Source: Roseateles hydrophilus
GTDB lineage: Bacteria; Pseudomonadota; Gammaproteobacteria; Burkholderiales; Burkholderiaceae_C
Length of the DNA: 64,000 bases
Direction of reading: 5' to 3'
Assembly (NCBI RefSeq): GCF_026712245.1
Contig: NZ_JAPPUY010000001.1
Span: 744,001 to 808,000, forward strand
A program made the position numbers and the translations under genes. Numbering within the stretch: the first letter of the stretch is position 1; each line of letters begins with the position of its first letter. Positions 1-8,420 of this stretch are shown here, piece after piece. A model generated the notes under the pieces. The model did not search any database, was not told the DNA's origin, and was given only the letters and a program-made list of their open reading frames with translations.

Positions 1-469
1 GCAGCTCGGCGCGCTGCTCAGCCAGCGCCGGGCTGACGATGACGGCCAGCAGCTGGCCGCGCTGCACGCGGTCGCCCGCGTTGGCGTGCACGGCTTGCAC
101 GGCGCCGGCCAGCCGCGGCGTGACGACGACGCTGCGGTCCTGGTTCAGCGCCACCTCGCCCATCAGGCTCAGCGTGCCGGCGACGCGTGCAGGCCCGGCC
201 GTGGCGAGCTGCACGCCGTTATGGCGCAGCTGTTCATCGGTGATGCGGGCCTGCGCATGCGCGCCGGCCTCGGCCGCGCTGGCGGCCGGCCCAGCGGCGC
301 TGGCCGCGGCCTGGGGGGCCTTCGGTGCGGTGGGCGGGGTCTCGGCATGGCCGTGGTCGTCATGCGCGTCGTGGCTGTGGCCGTCGCCTTCGCGGTGCAG
401 GATGGCGGTGCCGGCCAGCAGGCCCAGCGCCAGCACGGCGGCCAGGGCCAGTGCAGTCTTCTTGTTCAT
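1..469 (-). CDS. CzcB/CusB-type efflux RND periplasmic adaptor (partial, runs off the left edge)
   Basis: Membrane-fusion (HlyD-type) subunit that links an inner-membrane RND pump to the outer-membrane channel. Only the first ~156 residues are in the window. The N-terminus is an uncleaved or signal-type hydrophobic helix (MNKKTALALAAVLALGLLAG), followed by a histidine/aspartate-rich stretch (HSHDAHDDHGH) typical of heavy-metal adaptors such as CzcB, then an Ala/Pro linker and the start of the barrel-sandwich/lipoyl region (VHANAGDRVQRGQLLAVI). The start ATG lies 4 bp after the stop of the upstream channel gene on the same strand, so the two are surely co-transcribed. The metal cannot be told from this part; Co/Zn/Cd or Cu/Ag are both possible. 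Confidence 0.85.
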   Translation of the reverse strand, partial: MNKKTALALAAVLALGLLAGTAILHREGDGHSHDAHDDHGHAETPPTAPKAPQAAASAAGPAASAAEAGAHAQARITDEQLRHNGVQLATAGPARVAGTLSLMGEVALNQDRSVVVTPRLAGAVQAVHANAGDRVQRGQLLAVIVSPALAEQRAEL

Positions 470-473
470 GGGG

Positions 474-1682
474 TCAGTCCTTGTCTTGGGTGTTGCGGCC
501 GAGCAGACGGTCCAGCTCGGCGGCGGCGCGGTGGGCGTCGGCGACGTGCTGCAGCTGCTGGCGTTGCAGCTGGAACAGGCTGCGCTGGGCATCCAGCACG
601 TCCAGGAAGGCGAACTTGCCGAGCTCGTAGCCCCGCAGCGCCGTGTCGTGCGCAGCCTGCGCGGCGGCCAGGGCCTCGCCGGCCAGCAGCAGCGCCTGCT
701 CGCGGCTGGCGCGCAGGCGCTCCGCCGCGGCGGCCACGTCCACCTGCAGCTTCAGCGTCGCGGCGTGCACCGCCTCGCGCGCCTGGTCCTCGCGGCGCAG
801 GGCTTCCAGCAGGCCACCCTGGTTGCGGTCGGCCAGCGGCAGCGGCAGCGTCAGGCCGATGACGGCCTGGGTGCGGCCGAGCTCGGCGTCGCGCTTGGCG
901 CCCAGCGTCAGCGTCACATCGGGCACGCGCCGGGCGCGTTCGCCGGCGGTCAGCGCCTGGCGGCGGGCGATGTCCAGCTGCGCCAGGCGCAGCGCGGGCG
1001 CGTCGGCCTGCCAGGCCAGCAGCTGCCCGGCATCGGGCAGGGCGGGCAGCGTGGCGGCGTCACCCTCGGCGTGGGGCACGGCCTGCGGGCCCTGCGCCCA
1101 CAGGGCCGCCAGCCGCGCGCGAGCCTGCAGCGTGGCGCTCTGCGCCTGGGCCAGCTCGGCACGCGCCTGGGCCTCGGCGACGCGGGCCTTGGCGGCCTCC
1201 AGCGGTGGCACCTTGCCGGCCTGCAGCCGCAGCGCCGCCGCCGCGCTGGCCTGGGCCGCCAGCGTGACGGCCGAGGCGGCGAGCCGCTGCTGGGCCTCGG
1301 CGCCCAGCAATTCAAAGAACGCGGCGGCCACGCCGGCGCGCAGCTCGGCCTGCTTGGCCAGCAGCGCCACGGCGGCCTGCTCGCGGGCCTGGGCGGCAAC
1401 GGCCATGCGGGCGGCGCGCTTACCGCCCAGCTCCAGCGCCTGGCTGAGCTGCACGGTGCTGCTGCGTGTGGCGGCACGGGTGTCCTCCAGCAACAGGCCC
1501 AGCTCGGGGTTGGGGCGCGCGCCGGCCTGCAGTTCGGCACCTTGCAGCGCCTGCAGCTCCAGCCGCGCCTGGGCCAGTTCAGGGTTGTGGGTCAGGGCCA
1601 GGGCTTGCGCCTCGGCCAGCGTGAGGGCGTGGGACACGCCGGGGGCCAGCGCCAACAGCAGCGCCGGGAACAGGGATCGCAT
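474..1682 (-). CDS. TolC-family outer membrane channel of a metal efflux system (CzcC-like)
   Basis: Outer-membrane factor of the same tripartite efflux system as the adjacent adaptor. About 402 residues, close to the 410-430 usual for CzcC. The chosen start MRSLFPALLLALAPGVSHA gives a clean signal peptide; a longer in-frame start 51 bp upstream adds a Pro-rich tail and is less likely. The mature protein is Ala/Leu/Gln-rich with long amphipathic helices and two similar halves, as expected for the TolC alpha-barrel (for example LTLAEAQALALTHNPELAQ near the N-terminus). It lies between a CzcI-like gene upstream and the adaptor downstream, the usual czcICB order. The specific metal is inference from neighbours. 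Confidence 0.85.
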   Translation of the reverse strand: MRSLFPALLLALAPGVSHALTLAEAQALALTHNPELAQARLELQALQGAELQAGARPNPELGLLLEDTRAATRSSTVQLSQALELGGKRAARMAVAAQAREQAAVALLAKQAELRAGVAAAFFELLGAEAQQRLAASAVTLAAQASAAAALRLQAGKVPPLEAAKARVAEAQARAELAQAQSATLQARARLAALWAQGPQAVPHAEGDAATLPALPDAGQLLAWQADAPALRLAQLDIARRQALTAGERARRVPDVTLTLGAKRDAELGRTQAVIGLTLPLPLADRNQGGLLEALRREDQAREAVHAATLKLQVDVAAAAERLRASREQALLLAGEALAAAQAAHDTALRGYELGKFAFLDVLDAQRSLFQLQRQQLQHVADAHRAAAELDRLLGRNTQDKD

Positions 1683-1784
1683 CGAACTCTCCGGTGGTGG
1701 AACAACGGCAGGCAGTTCGGCGCGTCGGGGCACCCGGCGGGTGCCTCGCTTCGTCAGGGAAGGGGGTGAAAGCGACGCGCCGAC

Positions 1785-2108
1785 TCAGGCGCGCAGCCAG
1801 TCGGGGCGTTCGAGCCCGGCAGGGATGTGGGACTTGGGCCGCCTCAGCGCAGCCGGCTCGGGCGGTGCGGCCTGGCGCGCCGGGTGGGCGCGCTGTTCAT
1901 CCAGCGGCGCGGCGCAGCCGGCGTGGTGGCAGTGGCAATGGCCGGTCTCGCAGACGGCGGGCGCCTCGCCGGGCGCGGCGTCATGGGCCGCCACCGACTG
2001 CTCGGTCGGCTGCGGCGCCAGTTCGGCCACGCAGCACAGCTGCGCGCCCGCCCAGCTCATCTGGGCGGCGACGAACAGGGCCATCAGGGCGAGGAACCAG
2101 CGACGCAT
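1785..2108 (-). CDS. Small periplasmic CzcI-like metal-resistance protein
   Basis: A 107-residue protein with a signal peptide (MRRWFLALMALFVAAQMSWA) and a Cys/His-rich mature part (LCCVAE, CETGHCHCHHAGC), so it probably binds metal in the periplasm. CzcI is known as a small periplasmic product encoded first in czcICBA operons, where it influences induction. Position (first gene, about 100 bp before the channel gene) and composition agree, but similarity is by pattern only. The C-terminal third is Pro/Arg-rich and looks disordered. Alternative: an unrelated short metal-binding protein of the DUF2946 kind. Confidence 0.6.
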   Translation of the reverse strand: MRRWFLALMALFVAAQMSWAGAQLCCVAELAPQPTEQSVAAHDAAPGEAPAVCETGHCHCHHAGCAAPLDEQRAHPARQAAPPEPAALRRPKSHIPAGLERPDWLRA

Positions 2109-2141
2109 GGGCGCGGATTCTAGGCAGAGATGGACAAGCCC

Positions 2142-3134
2142 CTACGCGGGAATGCGGTTGCGCAGCGGGCGGCCGGCTTCGAAGTCGCTCAGGCTCTCGA
2201 CTGTCGTGGCCATGATCTGGCCGATGGCTTCGACGGTGAAGAAGGCTTGGTGGCCGGTGACGATGACGTTGGGGAAGGACACCAGGCGCTGGATCACATC
2301 GTCGGTGATGATGGTGGACGACAGGTCCTGGAAGAACAGGCTGGCCTCCTGCTCGTAGACGTCCAGGGCCAGGCCGCCCAGCTGGCCGGTCTTGAGCGCC
2401 TGCACGGCCGCCTCGGTGTCCACCAGGCCGCCCCGACTGGTGTTGACGAGGATGGCGCCGCGCTTCACGCCGGCCAGCGAGGCCGCGTTGACGATGTGGT
2501 GCGTGCTTTCGAACAGCGGGCAGTGCAGCGAGATGACGTCGGAACGCGCCATCAGCTCGTCCACCGGCACGTAACGCCCGCCCAGTGCCTCGAAGGCCGG
2601 GTTGGGGGTCAGGTCATGCCCCAGCAGCGTGCAGCCGAAGCCGTGCAGGATGCGCGCGAAGATGGCGCCGATCTTTCCCGTGCCGATCACGCCCACGGTC
2701 TTGCCGTGCAGGTCGAAGCCCATCAGCCCGTCGAGCTCGAAGTTGCCCTCGCGGGTGCGCAGGCTGGCGCGGGCGATCTTGCGGTTGACGGCCAGCAGCA
2801 GCCCGACGGCGAACTCGGCCACCGAGTGCGGCGAGTAGTCGGTCACGCGCACGACGGCGATGCCCAGCGCGGCCGCGGCGGCGGCGTCGATGTGGTTGTA
2901 GCCGGTGGAGCGTGTCGCGACGATGCGTGTGCCCTGCGCCGCCAGGCGGCCCAGCACGGCGGCGTCCACGTTGTCGTTGACGAACACGCACACGGCCGTG
3001 CAGCCTTCGGCCAGCCGCGCGGTGTCAGCGGTCAGGCGGTCCTGGATGAAGACCAGCTCATGGCCCGCCTGGGCGTTGGCCTGGCTGAGCAGCGACTGGT
3101 CATAGCGGCGGGCGCTGAAGACGGCGGTTTTCAT
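2142..3134 (-). CDS. ldhA: NAD-dependent D-lactate dehydrogenase (2-hydroxyacid dehydrogenase)
   Basis: Cytoplasmic enzyme interconverting pyruvate and D-lactate with NADH. About 330 residues, as for E. coli LdhA, with which the N-terminus (MKTAVFSARRYDQ) and most blocks can be lined up by eye. Seen are the Rossmann motif VIGTGKIG, the 2-hydroxyacid dehydrogenase signature around DVISLHCPL, the arginine block NTSRGGLVD, and the catalytic histidine in VTGHQAFFT. The ATG at 3134 was preferred to a longer frame because the extension is Pro/Gly-rich and starts before the conserved beta strand. It lies alone between the metal operon and a convergently unrelated gene, with no obvious partner. Confidence 0.88.
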   Translation of the reverse strand: MKTAVFSARRYDQSLLSQANAQAGHELVFIQDRLTADTARLAEGCTAVCVFVNDNVDAAVLGRLAAQGTRIVATRSTGYNHIDAAAAAALGIAVVRVTDYSPHSVAEFAVGLLLAVNRKIARASLRTREGNFELDGLMGFDLHGKTVGVIGTGKIGAIFARILHGFGCTLLGHDLTPNPAFEALGGRYVPVDELMARSDVISLHCPLFESTHHIVNAASLAGVKRGAILVNTSRGGLVDTEAAVQALKTGQLGGLALDVYEQEASLFFQDLSSTIITDDVIQRLVSFPNVIVTGHQAFFTVEAIGQIMATTVESLSDFEAGRPLRNRIPA

Positions 3135-3305
3135 GGGGCGCGGTAACTCCGAGTTGCGCGACTCTAGCGGGCCGAGCGCCGGGCCGCCCCAAGCCGGCCC
3201 GCATTGGGCGATGTGCGCGCGGCCCAATGCCGCGAGCATCGCCGTCCCCTCGGGGGACCGGCCAGCCTCGCCCGCGTCCAGCGTGGCGAGGCCGGGCGAG
3301 GGGCT

Positions 3306-3905
3306 TCAATCTCTGCCGCCGTCCAGCAGCGCGTCGCGCAGCTTGGCGTCGGCCGGCATGTCGCCAAACCAGATGCGCAGCACCAGCGAAAAGAACTCGT
3401 CGTCGCCGACCGGCTCGCCCTGGGCCTGGCCCTGGATGTAGAACTGCGTACCCTTGCCCGGGACGTAGTCCATCGCGAAGGTGTCGCCGGGCATCAGCTT
3501 GGGCTTGCCGGAGAAGATCTCGATCAGCCGCGTGGTGGACAGCGTGTGCCGGGTCAGCTGGGCGCTGGGTGCGTTGTCGCCCATGCCGCGCAGGAACAGG
3601 CGGCCCAGCTCGGTGCCCTGCAGTTCGCGCAGCGCCGTGAACTGCAGCCGCTTCGGCCCGGGCAGCGCAAGCAACTCGGCCGGCGTGCTGGCGCGGCGGG
3701 CGGTGTACAGACCCATGTCGTAGGCCTTGAACACCAGGCGCACGCGCGTGCCCTTGCCGTTGAGCAGCAGCGTGCTGCCGCCGAGCTGTGCTGTGGGCTC
3801 GAACTTGTGCACGGTGGTGGCGGCGCCGGCCTGCAGGCACAAGGCGGTGCCGGCGATCAGCGTGGCCAGGCGGGCGCGGCGGGCGAATGCGTGAAGTCGG
3901 GTCAT
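3306..3905 (-). CDS. Periplasmic chalcone isomerase-fold protein
   Basis: A 199-residue protein with a signal peptide (cleavage after LCLQAGA) followed by a chalcone isomerase-like domain: VRLVFKAYDMGLYTARRA near residue 60, then LTRHTLSTTRLIEIFSG and a conserved ending FFSLVLRIWFGDMPADAKLRDALL. Bacterial members of this family are exported, of unknown substrate, and are common in Burkholderiales; they are not expected to make flavanones. The ATG at 3905 directly precedes the signal peptide and has an AGGA-type ribosome site (complement of tcctcc) a few bases upstream. The long in-frame extension upstream overlaps the radical SAM gene out of frame and is not coding. Confidence 0.8.
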   Translation of the reverse strand: MTRLHAFARRARLATLIAGTALCLQAGAATTVHKFEPTAQLGGSTLLLNGKGTRVRLVFKAYDMGLYTARRASTPAELLALPGPKRLQFTALRELQGTELGRLFLRGMGDNAPSAQLTRHTLSTTRLIEIFSGKPKLMPGDTFAMDYVPGKGTQFYIQGQAQGEPVGDDEFFSLVLRIWFGDMPADAKLRDALLDGGRD

Positions 3906-4006
3906 CTTTCCTCCGGGGCTGTCTTCTCGCATCCCAGATGCGGCGGGCGCATTCTGTGGCGGCAGCCTCGGCGGGGAGCCACCGTTTCTGGTGGCTGTTG
4001 CCTGCG

Positions 4007-5044
4007 TCAGGTGTGAATCCTCACAACCCGCGCCGGGCGGCCCTTGGCCTCGCGGGCGCGCAGCTGGCCGCAGCCGCCCTCGACGTCCTGGCCGGCGGAG
4101 TCGCGCAGCTTGGTCAGCACGCCGCGCGCCGACAGCTCGGCTGCAATGGCGCGTGCGCGTTCCCAGCTGGGGCGCTGGAAGGGCAGGCCCTCGTTGCTGT
4201 TGAACGGGATCATGTTCAGCAACCCGTAGCGGCCCTTGAGCAGGCGCACGATGCCGTCCAGCTCCTCGGGCCCGTCGTTGACGCCGTCCAGCAGCGTCCA
4301 CTGGTACTGGATGGGGTAGCCGCTGGCGCGGGCGTAGGCGTCGGCGGCCTCCACCAAGTCTTCCGGCGAGATGCGCGGTGCGCGCGGCAGCAGCTCGGCG
4401 CGCTTGTCGGCGTCGGTTGTGTGCAGGCTCAGTGCCAGCGCCGGCTTGACCGCCGCCTCGTTCAGTGCGGCAAAGGCACGCTCGTCGCCCACGGTGGAGA
4501 ACACCAGCTGCTTGTGCGCGAAGCCGCCCTCGCGGCCCAGCAGTTGAACAGCGTCCAGCACGTTGGCCAGGTTGTGCGCTGGCTCGCCCATGCCCATGAA
4601 GACGACCTTCTTCAGCCTGGCGTTGCGGCGCCGCGCCAGCAGCACCTGGGCCACGATCTCGCCGCTGCCGACCTGGCGGATCAGCCCGTCCACGCCGGTC
4701 ATGCAAAAGCGGCAGCCCACCGCGCAGCCCACCTGGCTGGACACGCAGACGCCGTCGCGCGGCAGCAGCACGGTCTCCACGGTCTGGCCATCTGCCAGGC
4801 CCAGCAGCAGGCGCGCCGAGATGCCGTCGCCGCCGGCATGCTCGCTCTTCACGGTCAGCAGCGCGTCCAGCTCGGCGAACAGGCCTGGCAGCGCGGCCAT
4901 GACGGCCTTGGGCAGCCAGCCCTGCAGCGGCTGTTTGCCGGCGTCCAGCGGCAGGAGCTGCAGCCAGTGGCGCAGCACGCGGGACTCATGGGCAGGGTTG
5001 GCGCCCAGCGCGCGCAGGCGCTGGCGGAAGTCGGAGATCAGCAT
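4007..5044 (-). CDS. RlmN/Cfr-family radical SAM RNA methyltransferase
   Basis: Radical SAM enzyme of the family that methylates A2503 of 23S rRNA (and A37 of some tRNAs in the case of RlmN). 345 residues, slightly shorter than E. coli RlmN (384). The iron-sulfur motif CxxxCxxC is present as CAVGCRFC, followed by MTG; the SAM-binding VVFMGMGEPAHNLANV and the C-terminal methyl-carrying cysteine context (DVEGGCGQLR) are also there. The N-terminus is shorter and unlike canonical RlmN, so this may be the paralogue that many betaproteobacteria carry beside the housekeeping copy. Substrate is therefore uncertain. It stands about 100 bp from divergent ispD. Confidence 0.78.
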   Translation of the reverse strand: MLISDFRQRLRALGANPAHESRVLRHWLQLLPLDAGKQPLQGWLPKAVMAALPGLFAELDALLTVKSEHAGGDGISARLLLGLADGQTVETVLLPRDGVCVSSQVGCAVGCRFCMTGVDGLIRQVGSGEIVAQVLLARRRNARLKKVVFMGMGEPAHNLANVLDAVQLLGREGGFAHKQLVFSTVGDERAFAALNEAAVKPALALSLHTTDADKRAELLPRAPRISPEDLVEAADAYARASGYPIQYQWTLLDGVNDGPEELDGIVRLLKGRYGLLNMIPFNSNEGLPFQRPSWERARAIAAELSARGVLTKLRDSAGQDVEGGCGQLRAREAKGRPARVVRIHT

Positions 5045-5150
5045 GACGGCGCAATTGTCCCGGACCTTGATCCAGCAGTTGACCGCTCGCGCCTCATCCG
5101 TCGCTGGCTTGCGTCAACAGCTGCATCAAGGTCGCCTGAAAATGCCGCTC

Positions 5151-5834
5151 ATGACCGCTCCCCGTTTCTTCGCCCTCGTTCCCGCCGCCGGCATCGGCGA
5201 GCGTTCCGGCGCCGGCATGCCCAAGCAGTACGTCGAGATCGCCGGCCGCCCCATGCTGGCCCATACGCTGGCCGCGCTGGCGGCCGTGCCGCGCCTCGTG
5301 CAGACGCTGGTGGTGCTGTCGCCGGCCGATGACCGCTTCGAGGCCGCATTGCCGGGCTGTAGCGCATGGGTGGCACGTGTGGGTGGCGCGAGCCGGGCCG
5401 ACAGCGTGCTGGGCGGCCTGGCCGAGCTGCGCCGCCGGGGCGCGACGGACGAGGACTGGGTGCTGGTGCATGACGCCGCCCGCTGCCTGCTGCAGCCGTC
5501 GTGGGTTGATGCGCTGATTGACGCGTGTGAGCACGACGCCGTCGGCGGCCTGCTCGCTCAGCCGATTGCCGACACGCTGAAGGCCGGCAGCGCCGACGGC
5601 CGCGTCACGGCCACCGTGGACCGGCGCGACAAGTGGGCGGCGCAAACGCCGCAGATGTTCCGCCTCGGCCTTGTCGAGCAGGCGTTGTCAGCGATGGGCG
5701 CTGCGGCGACCGACGAGGCCAGCGCCGTCGAGGCGCTGGGCCTGGCGCCGCAGCTGGTGCGCGCGTCGATGGCCAACTTCAAGGTGACGTGGCCGGAGGA
5801 TTTCGCGCTGGCGGAGCGCTGGATGGCGTGCTGA
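5151..5834 (+). CDS. ispD: 2-C-methyl-D-erythritol 4-phosphate cytidylyltransferase
   Basis: Third step of the MEP isoprenoid pathway: joins MEP and CTP to give CDP-ME. About 227 residues (E. coli 236). The nucleotide-binding N-terminus VPAAGIGERSGAGMPKQYVEI carries the expected Gly-rich loop with Arg and Lys; later blocks VLVHDAARCLL, TVDRRDKWAAQTPQMFR and TDEASAVEALG match the family. ATG at 5142 (three residues longer) is equally possible; neither has a good ribosome site. ispF, normally its direct neighbour, is found 3.4 kb downstream on the same strand. Confidence 0.92.
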   Translation: MTAPRFFALVPAAGIGERSGAGMPKQYVEIAGRPMLAHTLAALAAVPRLVQTLVVLSPADDRFEAALPGCSAWVARVGGASRADSVLGGLAELRRRGATDEDWVLVHDAARCLLQPSWVDALIDACEHDAVGGLLAQPIADTLKAGSADGRVTATVDRRDKWAAQTPQMFRLGLVEQALSAMGAAATDEASAVEALGLAPQLVRASMANFKVTWPEDFALAERWMAC

Positions 5835-5835
5835 T

Positions 5836-6177
5836 TCAGAGGCCGCCGTTACGGACGGTTGGGCCCTTCATTCCGGGATCCTGCATGCAGTACCTGACGT
5901 CCTTCGATACCTGGCCGACTGCCTTGCGGCAGACGCGCTCTTTCAGGATGCGTTTCTTCGTGCAAGGCTTGAAGCGGTGTAGCGCTCGTTCGGCACGCGC
6001 TATGCAGGCTTCCACCTCAGGAGCCAGGCCGTCGTCCGTTCCTGAATCGAACATACAGGCGTCGTACATCCAGTGAGCGACTTCGCCCTGCACCTCGCAA
6101 CGCGTTTGGGCGATGGCGGTCGACGTGGACAGCGCCAGCGATAGCAGGTGCATTGCTAGCCGGGAAAAGCGGCGCAT
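5836..6177 (-). CDS. Small exported cysteine-rich protein of unknown function
   Basis: A 113-residue protein I do not recognise. MRRFSRLAMHLLSLALSTSTAIA is a good signal peptide, and the mature part holds six cysteines (contexts TRCEV, DACMF, EACIA, KPCTK, RVCRK, RYCMQ), which suggests a disulfide-stabilised periplasmic or secreted helical protein. Its ATG overlaps the TGA of the patatin gene upstream (ATGA), so the two are translationally coupled and may work together, for example as a lipase partner or chaperone (inference). It ends 1 bp from the ispD stop on the opposite strand. Confidence 0.6.
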   Translation of the reverse strand: MRRFSRLAMHLLSLALSTSTAIAQTRCEVQGEVAHWMYDACMFDSGTDDGLAPEVEACIARAERALHRFKPCTKKRILKERVCRKAVGQVSKDVRYCMQDPGMKGPTVRNGGL

Positions 6178-8390
6178 CACCACGTCGGGCCCAGCAGCAG
6201 GTAAGCCGAGGTGTGCCCGCCGCGCGTGGCGCCCAGCGCGAGGAAGAACGGGCCGAAGCGCGTGTCCACGCTGAGGAAGCCGCTGGCGGCCTGCTGCCAG
6301 CCGTGGCGCGGCAGGTTGGACAGTTTCAGCCCGGCACCGTTGCCCACGGCACCGGTCTCCAGCGAGAAGCCCATGCGCACGGCGCCGCCCAGGCCCACCG
6401 GCATCTGGCCGATGCGGCGCGCCATCACGAGGCGGGCCAGCAGCATGTTCTCGCCCAGCAGCGCGCCGTCGGGCGTGCCCGACAGGCGCAGGTAGCCGCC
6501 GAGCGACCGTGCCTGGCCGCGCTCGGCATGGGCGTACTCGCCGTAGAGCTGGCCGGCCCATTCGCCGAGGCGGAAGGCCGTCAGCCCCAGCAGCGAGGCG
6601 TTGACAACGCCGCCTTCGCCGCGCGGCTGCAGCCATTCGATGCGCGCCGTCGTCCACTGGCCGCGGCTGGGGAAGGCCAGCGAGTCCAGCGTGTCGGTGT
6701 GCAGCTCCAGGTACTGCTGGCTGTAGGTGTTGGAGGCGCGGCTGCCGCTCAGCAGCGGCAGCACCACCTCGTTGCTGGCGCGCAGCCGGCCGATGCCCAG
6801 CCGCACGTCGCCCAGGCCGGCCACGCGGTGGCCCAGCTCCAGCTGCGCGCTGGTCAGGCTGCTGGACAGGCGCAGCGCGCGCTGGCCCTGGTTGAAGATG
6901 TCGCTGGCGCCGGCCTCGTAGCCCAGCTTGGCGGACGCGAACCAGCGCGAGCCCGGGCCCAACGGCTGGTGGAACTCGGTGTTCAGCCCGCGCGTGGTGC
7001 CGATGCGGGCCACGCTGCGCAGCTCGGCGCCCCAGGGGTTGAGCCAGTTGGCCACGTGCATGGCCACCAGCGAGTAGCTGCTGGCGTCGGCAAAGTCGCT
7101 GTACAGCTCCAGCCCCAGGCGCAGCCGGCTGGCGGCCCAGTCGGCCTCGGTCAGCCGGAACTCGACGTCGCGGCGGCCGTCGCGGTCATCGATCTCGGTC
7201 TCGATGCGCTCCAGGTCGCCCGTGCCGTCCAGCCGCTCGACGGCGCGGCTCAGCTCGGCGCGGCCGATCGCGTCGCCCGGGCGCAGCCCCAGCTCGGCGC
7301 GCAAGGCCTCGGGGTTGAGGCGGCGGGTGCCGGTGATGGTCAGCTCGCCCAGCGGCAGCGCCCCCAGCGCGGCCTCCGGTTGGCCCAGGCGCTGTGCCTG
7401 CAGCGCGGCCTGCGCGGCCGGGGCCGCCAGCGCGGCAAGGCGCTCGCCCGCCGCCAGCGCGGCACGCCGGCCGGTGCTCATGGCCTCGTCGGCACGCGAG
7501 AATTCCATGAAGCCCATGCCGCCGAGGTCGGGGTCGATGACGATGTCCTGCGGCCGCAGTTCGCGCAGCGAGCGCTGCACGTTCTGCTCGGTCAGGATCT
7601 GCAGCATCTGGTTGGCCACCATGACGGCGCTGGTGATCTCGCGATCCTCCAGCAGCGGCGTGCCGACGTTGACGGCGATGATGATGTCGGCCCCGAGCTG
7701 GCGGGCGATGTCGACGGGAAGGTTGCGCACCAGGCCACCGTCCACGCGCGGCCGGCCGTTGACGCGCAGCGGCGAGAACACGCCGGGCACGGCCATCGAT
7801 GCCCGCAGCGCCTCGAACAGCGGCGTGTCGGCCTGGTCCAGCATGGCGCCGGAGAGCAGGTCGGTGGCCACGGCGCGGAAGGGGAGGGGCAGGCGGCGCA
7901 GCGGGTCGTCCAGGCGCTGCGTCGGCAGTAGGGCGGTCAGCGTGGCCTCCAGCTGGCCGTTGCCGGCGGCCCCGGCCGGCAGGCGGGCGCCGTGGCGCAG
8001 GTCGAAGCCGAATTCGATGCGCGAGGGCAGGCGCTCGTCGTCCTCACGGCGGCGGATGGACAGTCGCTCGCGCGCCGGGCGGTCGGCCAGGATGGCGTCC
8101 CAGTTGGCGCTCTTCACCAGCGCCTCCAGCTCGTCGACGCTGCGGCCCGACGCGTAGGCGCCGCCGACGACGGCGCCCATGCTGGTGCCGACGACGAGGT
8201 CCACCGGCACCTTCAGCTCCTCCAGCACCCGCAGCACGCCGATGTGGGCCAGCCCGCGCGCGCCGCCGCCGGACAGCACCAGGCCCACGCGCGGGCGCGC
8301 CGCGGTCTGCTGCGCAGGCGTGGGCGGTTGGGCGAAAGCGTGGGCGCTGGTCAGCAGCGCGAGCAGGAAGCAGAGGGCAGGGCGACGCAT
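6177..8390 (-). CDS. Patatin-like phospholipase with POTRA and outer-membrane barrel (PlpD type, type Vd secretion)
   Basis: A 737-residue lipolytic outer-membrane protein. Signal peptide at 1-20; patatin domain ~34-330 with oxyanion loop GGGARG (41-46), nucleophile elbow GTSMG (Ser70) and second dyad residue in VDGG (Asp217). This is followed by a POTRA-like segment (LGELTITGTRRLNPEALR, ~350) and a C-terminal region of repeated amphipathic strands ending in an aromatic residue (YLLLGPTW), as in BamA-family barrels. The order and length match PlpD of Pseudomonas, the prototype of type Vd autotransporters, in which the patatin domain is carried to the surface. It starts a minus-strand unit with the small Cys-rich gene. 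Confidence 0.88.
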   Translation of the reverse strand: MRRPALCFLLALLTSAHAFAQPPTPAQQTAARPRVGLVLSGGGARGLAHIGVLRVLEELKVPVDLVVGTSMGAVVGGAYASGRSVDELEALVKSANWDAILADRPARERLSIRRREDDERLPSRIEFGFDLRHGARLPAGAAGNGQLEATLTALLPTQRLDDPLRRLPLPFRAVATDLLSGAMLDQADTPLFEALRASMAVPGVFSPLRVNGRPRVDGGLVRNLPVDIARQLGADIIIAVNVGTPLLEDREITSAVMVANQMLQILTEQNVQRSLRELRPQDIVIDPDLGGMGFMEFSRADEAMSTGRRAALAAGERLAALAAPAAQAALQAQRLGQPEAALGALPLGELTITGTRRLNPEALRAELGLRPGDAIGRAELSRAVERLDGTGDLERIETEIDDRDGRRDVEFRLTEADWAASRLRLGLELYSDFADASSYSLVAMHVANWLNPWGAELRSVARIGTTRGLNTEFHQPLGPGSRWFASAKLGYEAGASDIFNQGQRALRLSSSLTSAQLELGHRVAGLGDVRLGIGRLRASNEVVLPLLSGSRASNTYSQQYLELHTDTLDSLAFPSRGQWTTARIEWLQPRGEGGVVNASLLGLTAFRLGEWAGQLYGEYAHAERGQARSLGGYLRLSGTPDGALLGENMLLARLVMARRIGQMPVGLGGAVRMGFSLETGAVGNGAGLKLSNLPRHGWQQAASGFLSVDTRFGPFFLALGATRGGHTSAYLLLGPTW

Positions 8391-8420
8391 GGCGCGGCAC
8401 CATAGCAGGCGCCGATGACC

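Noticed and set aside
39..1769. Long plus-strand open frame over the metal efflux genes
   Set aside because: Antisense shadow in high-GC DNA; Gln/Gly-rich without motifs, while the minus strand encodes clear adaptor and TolC-family proteins.
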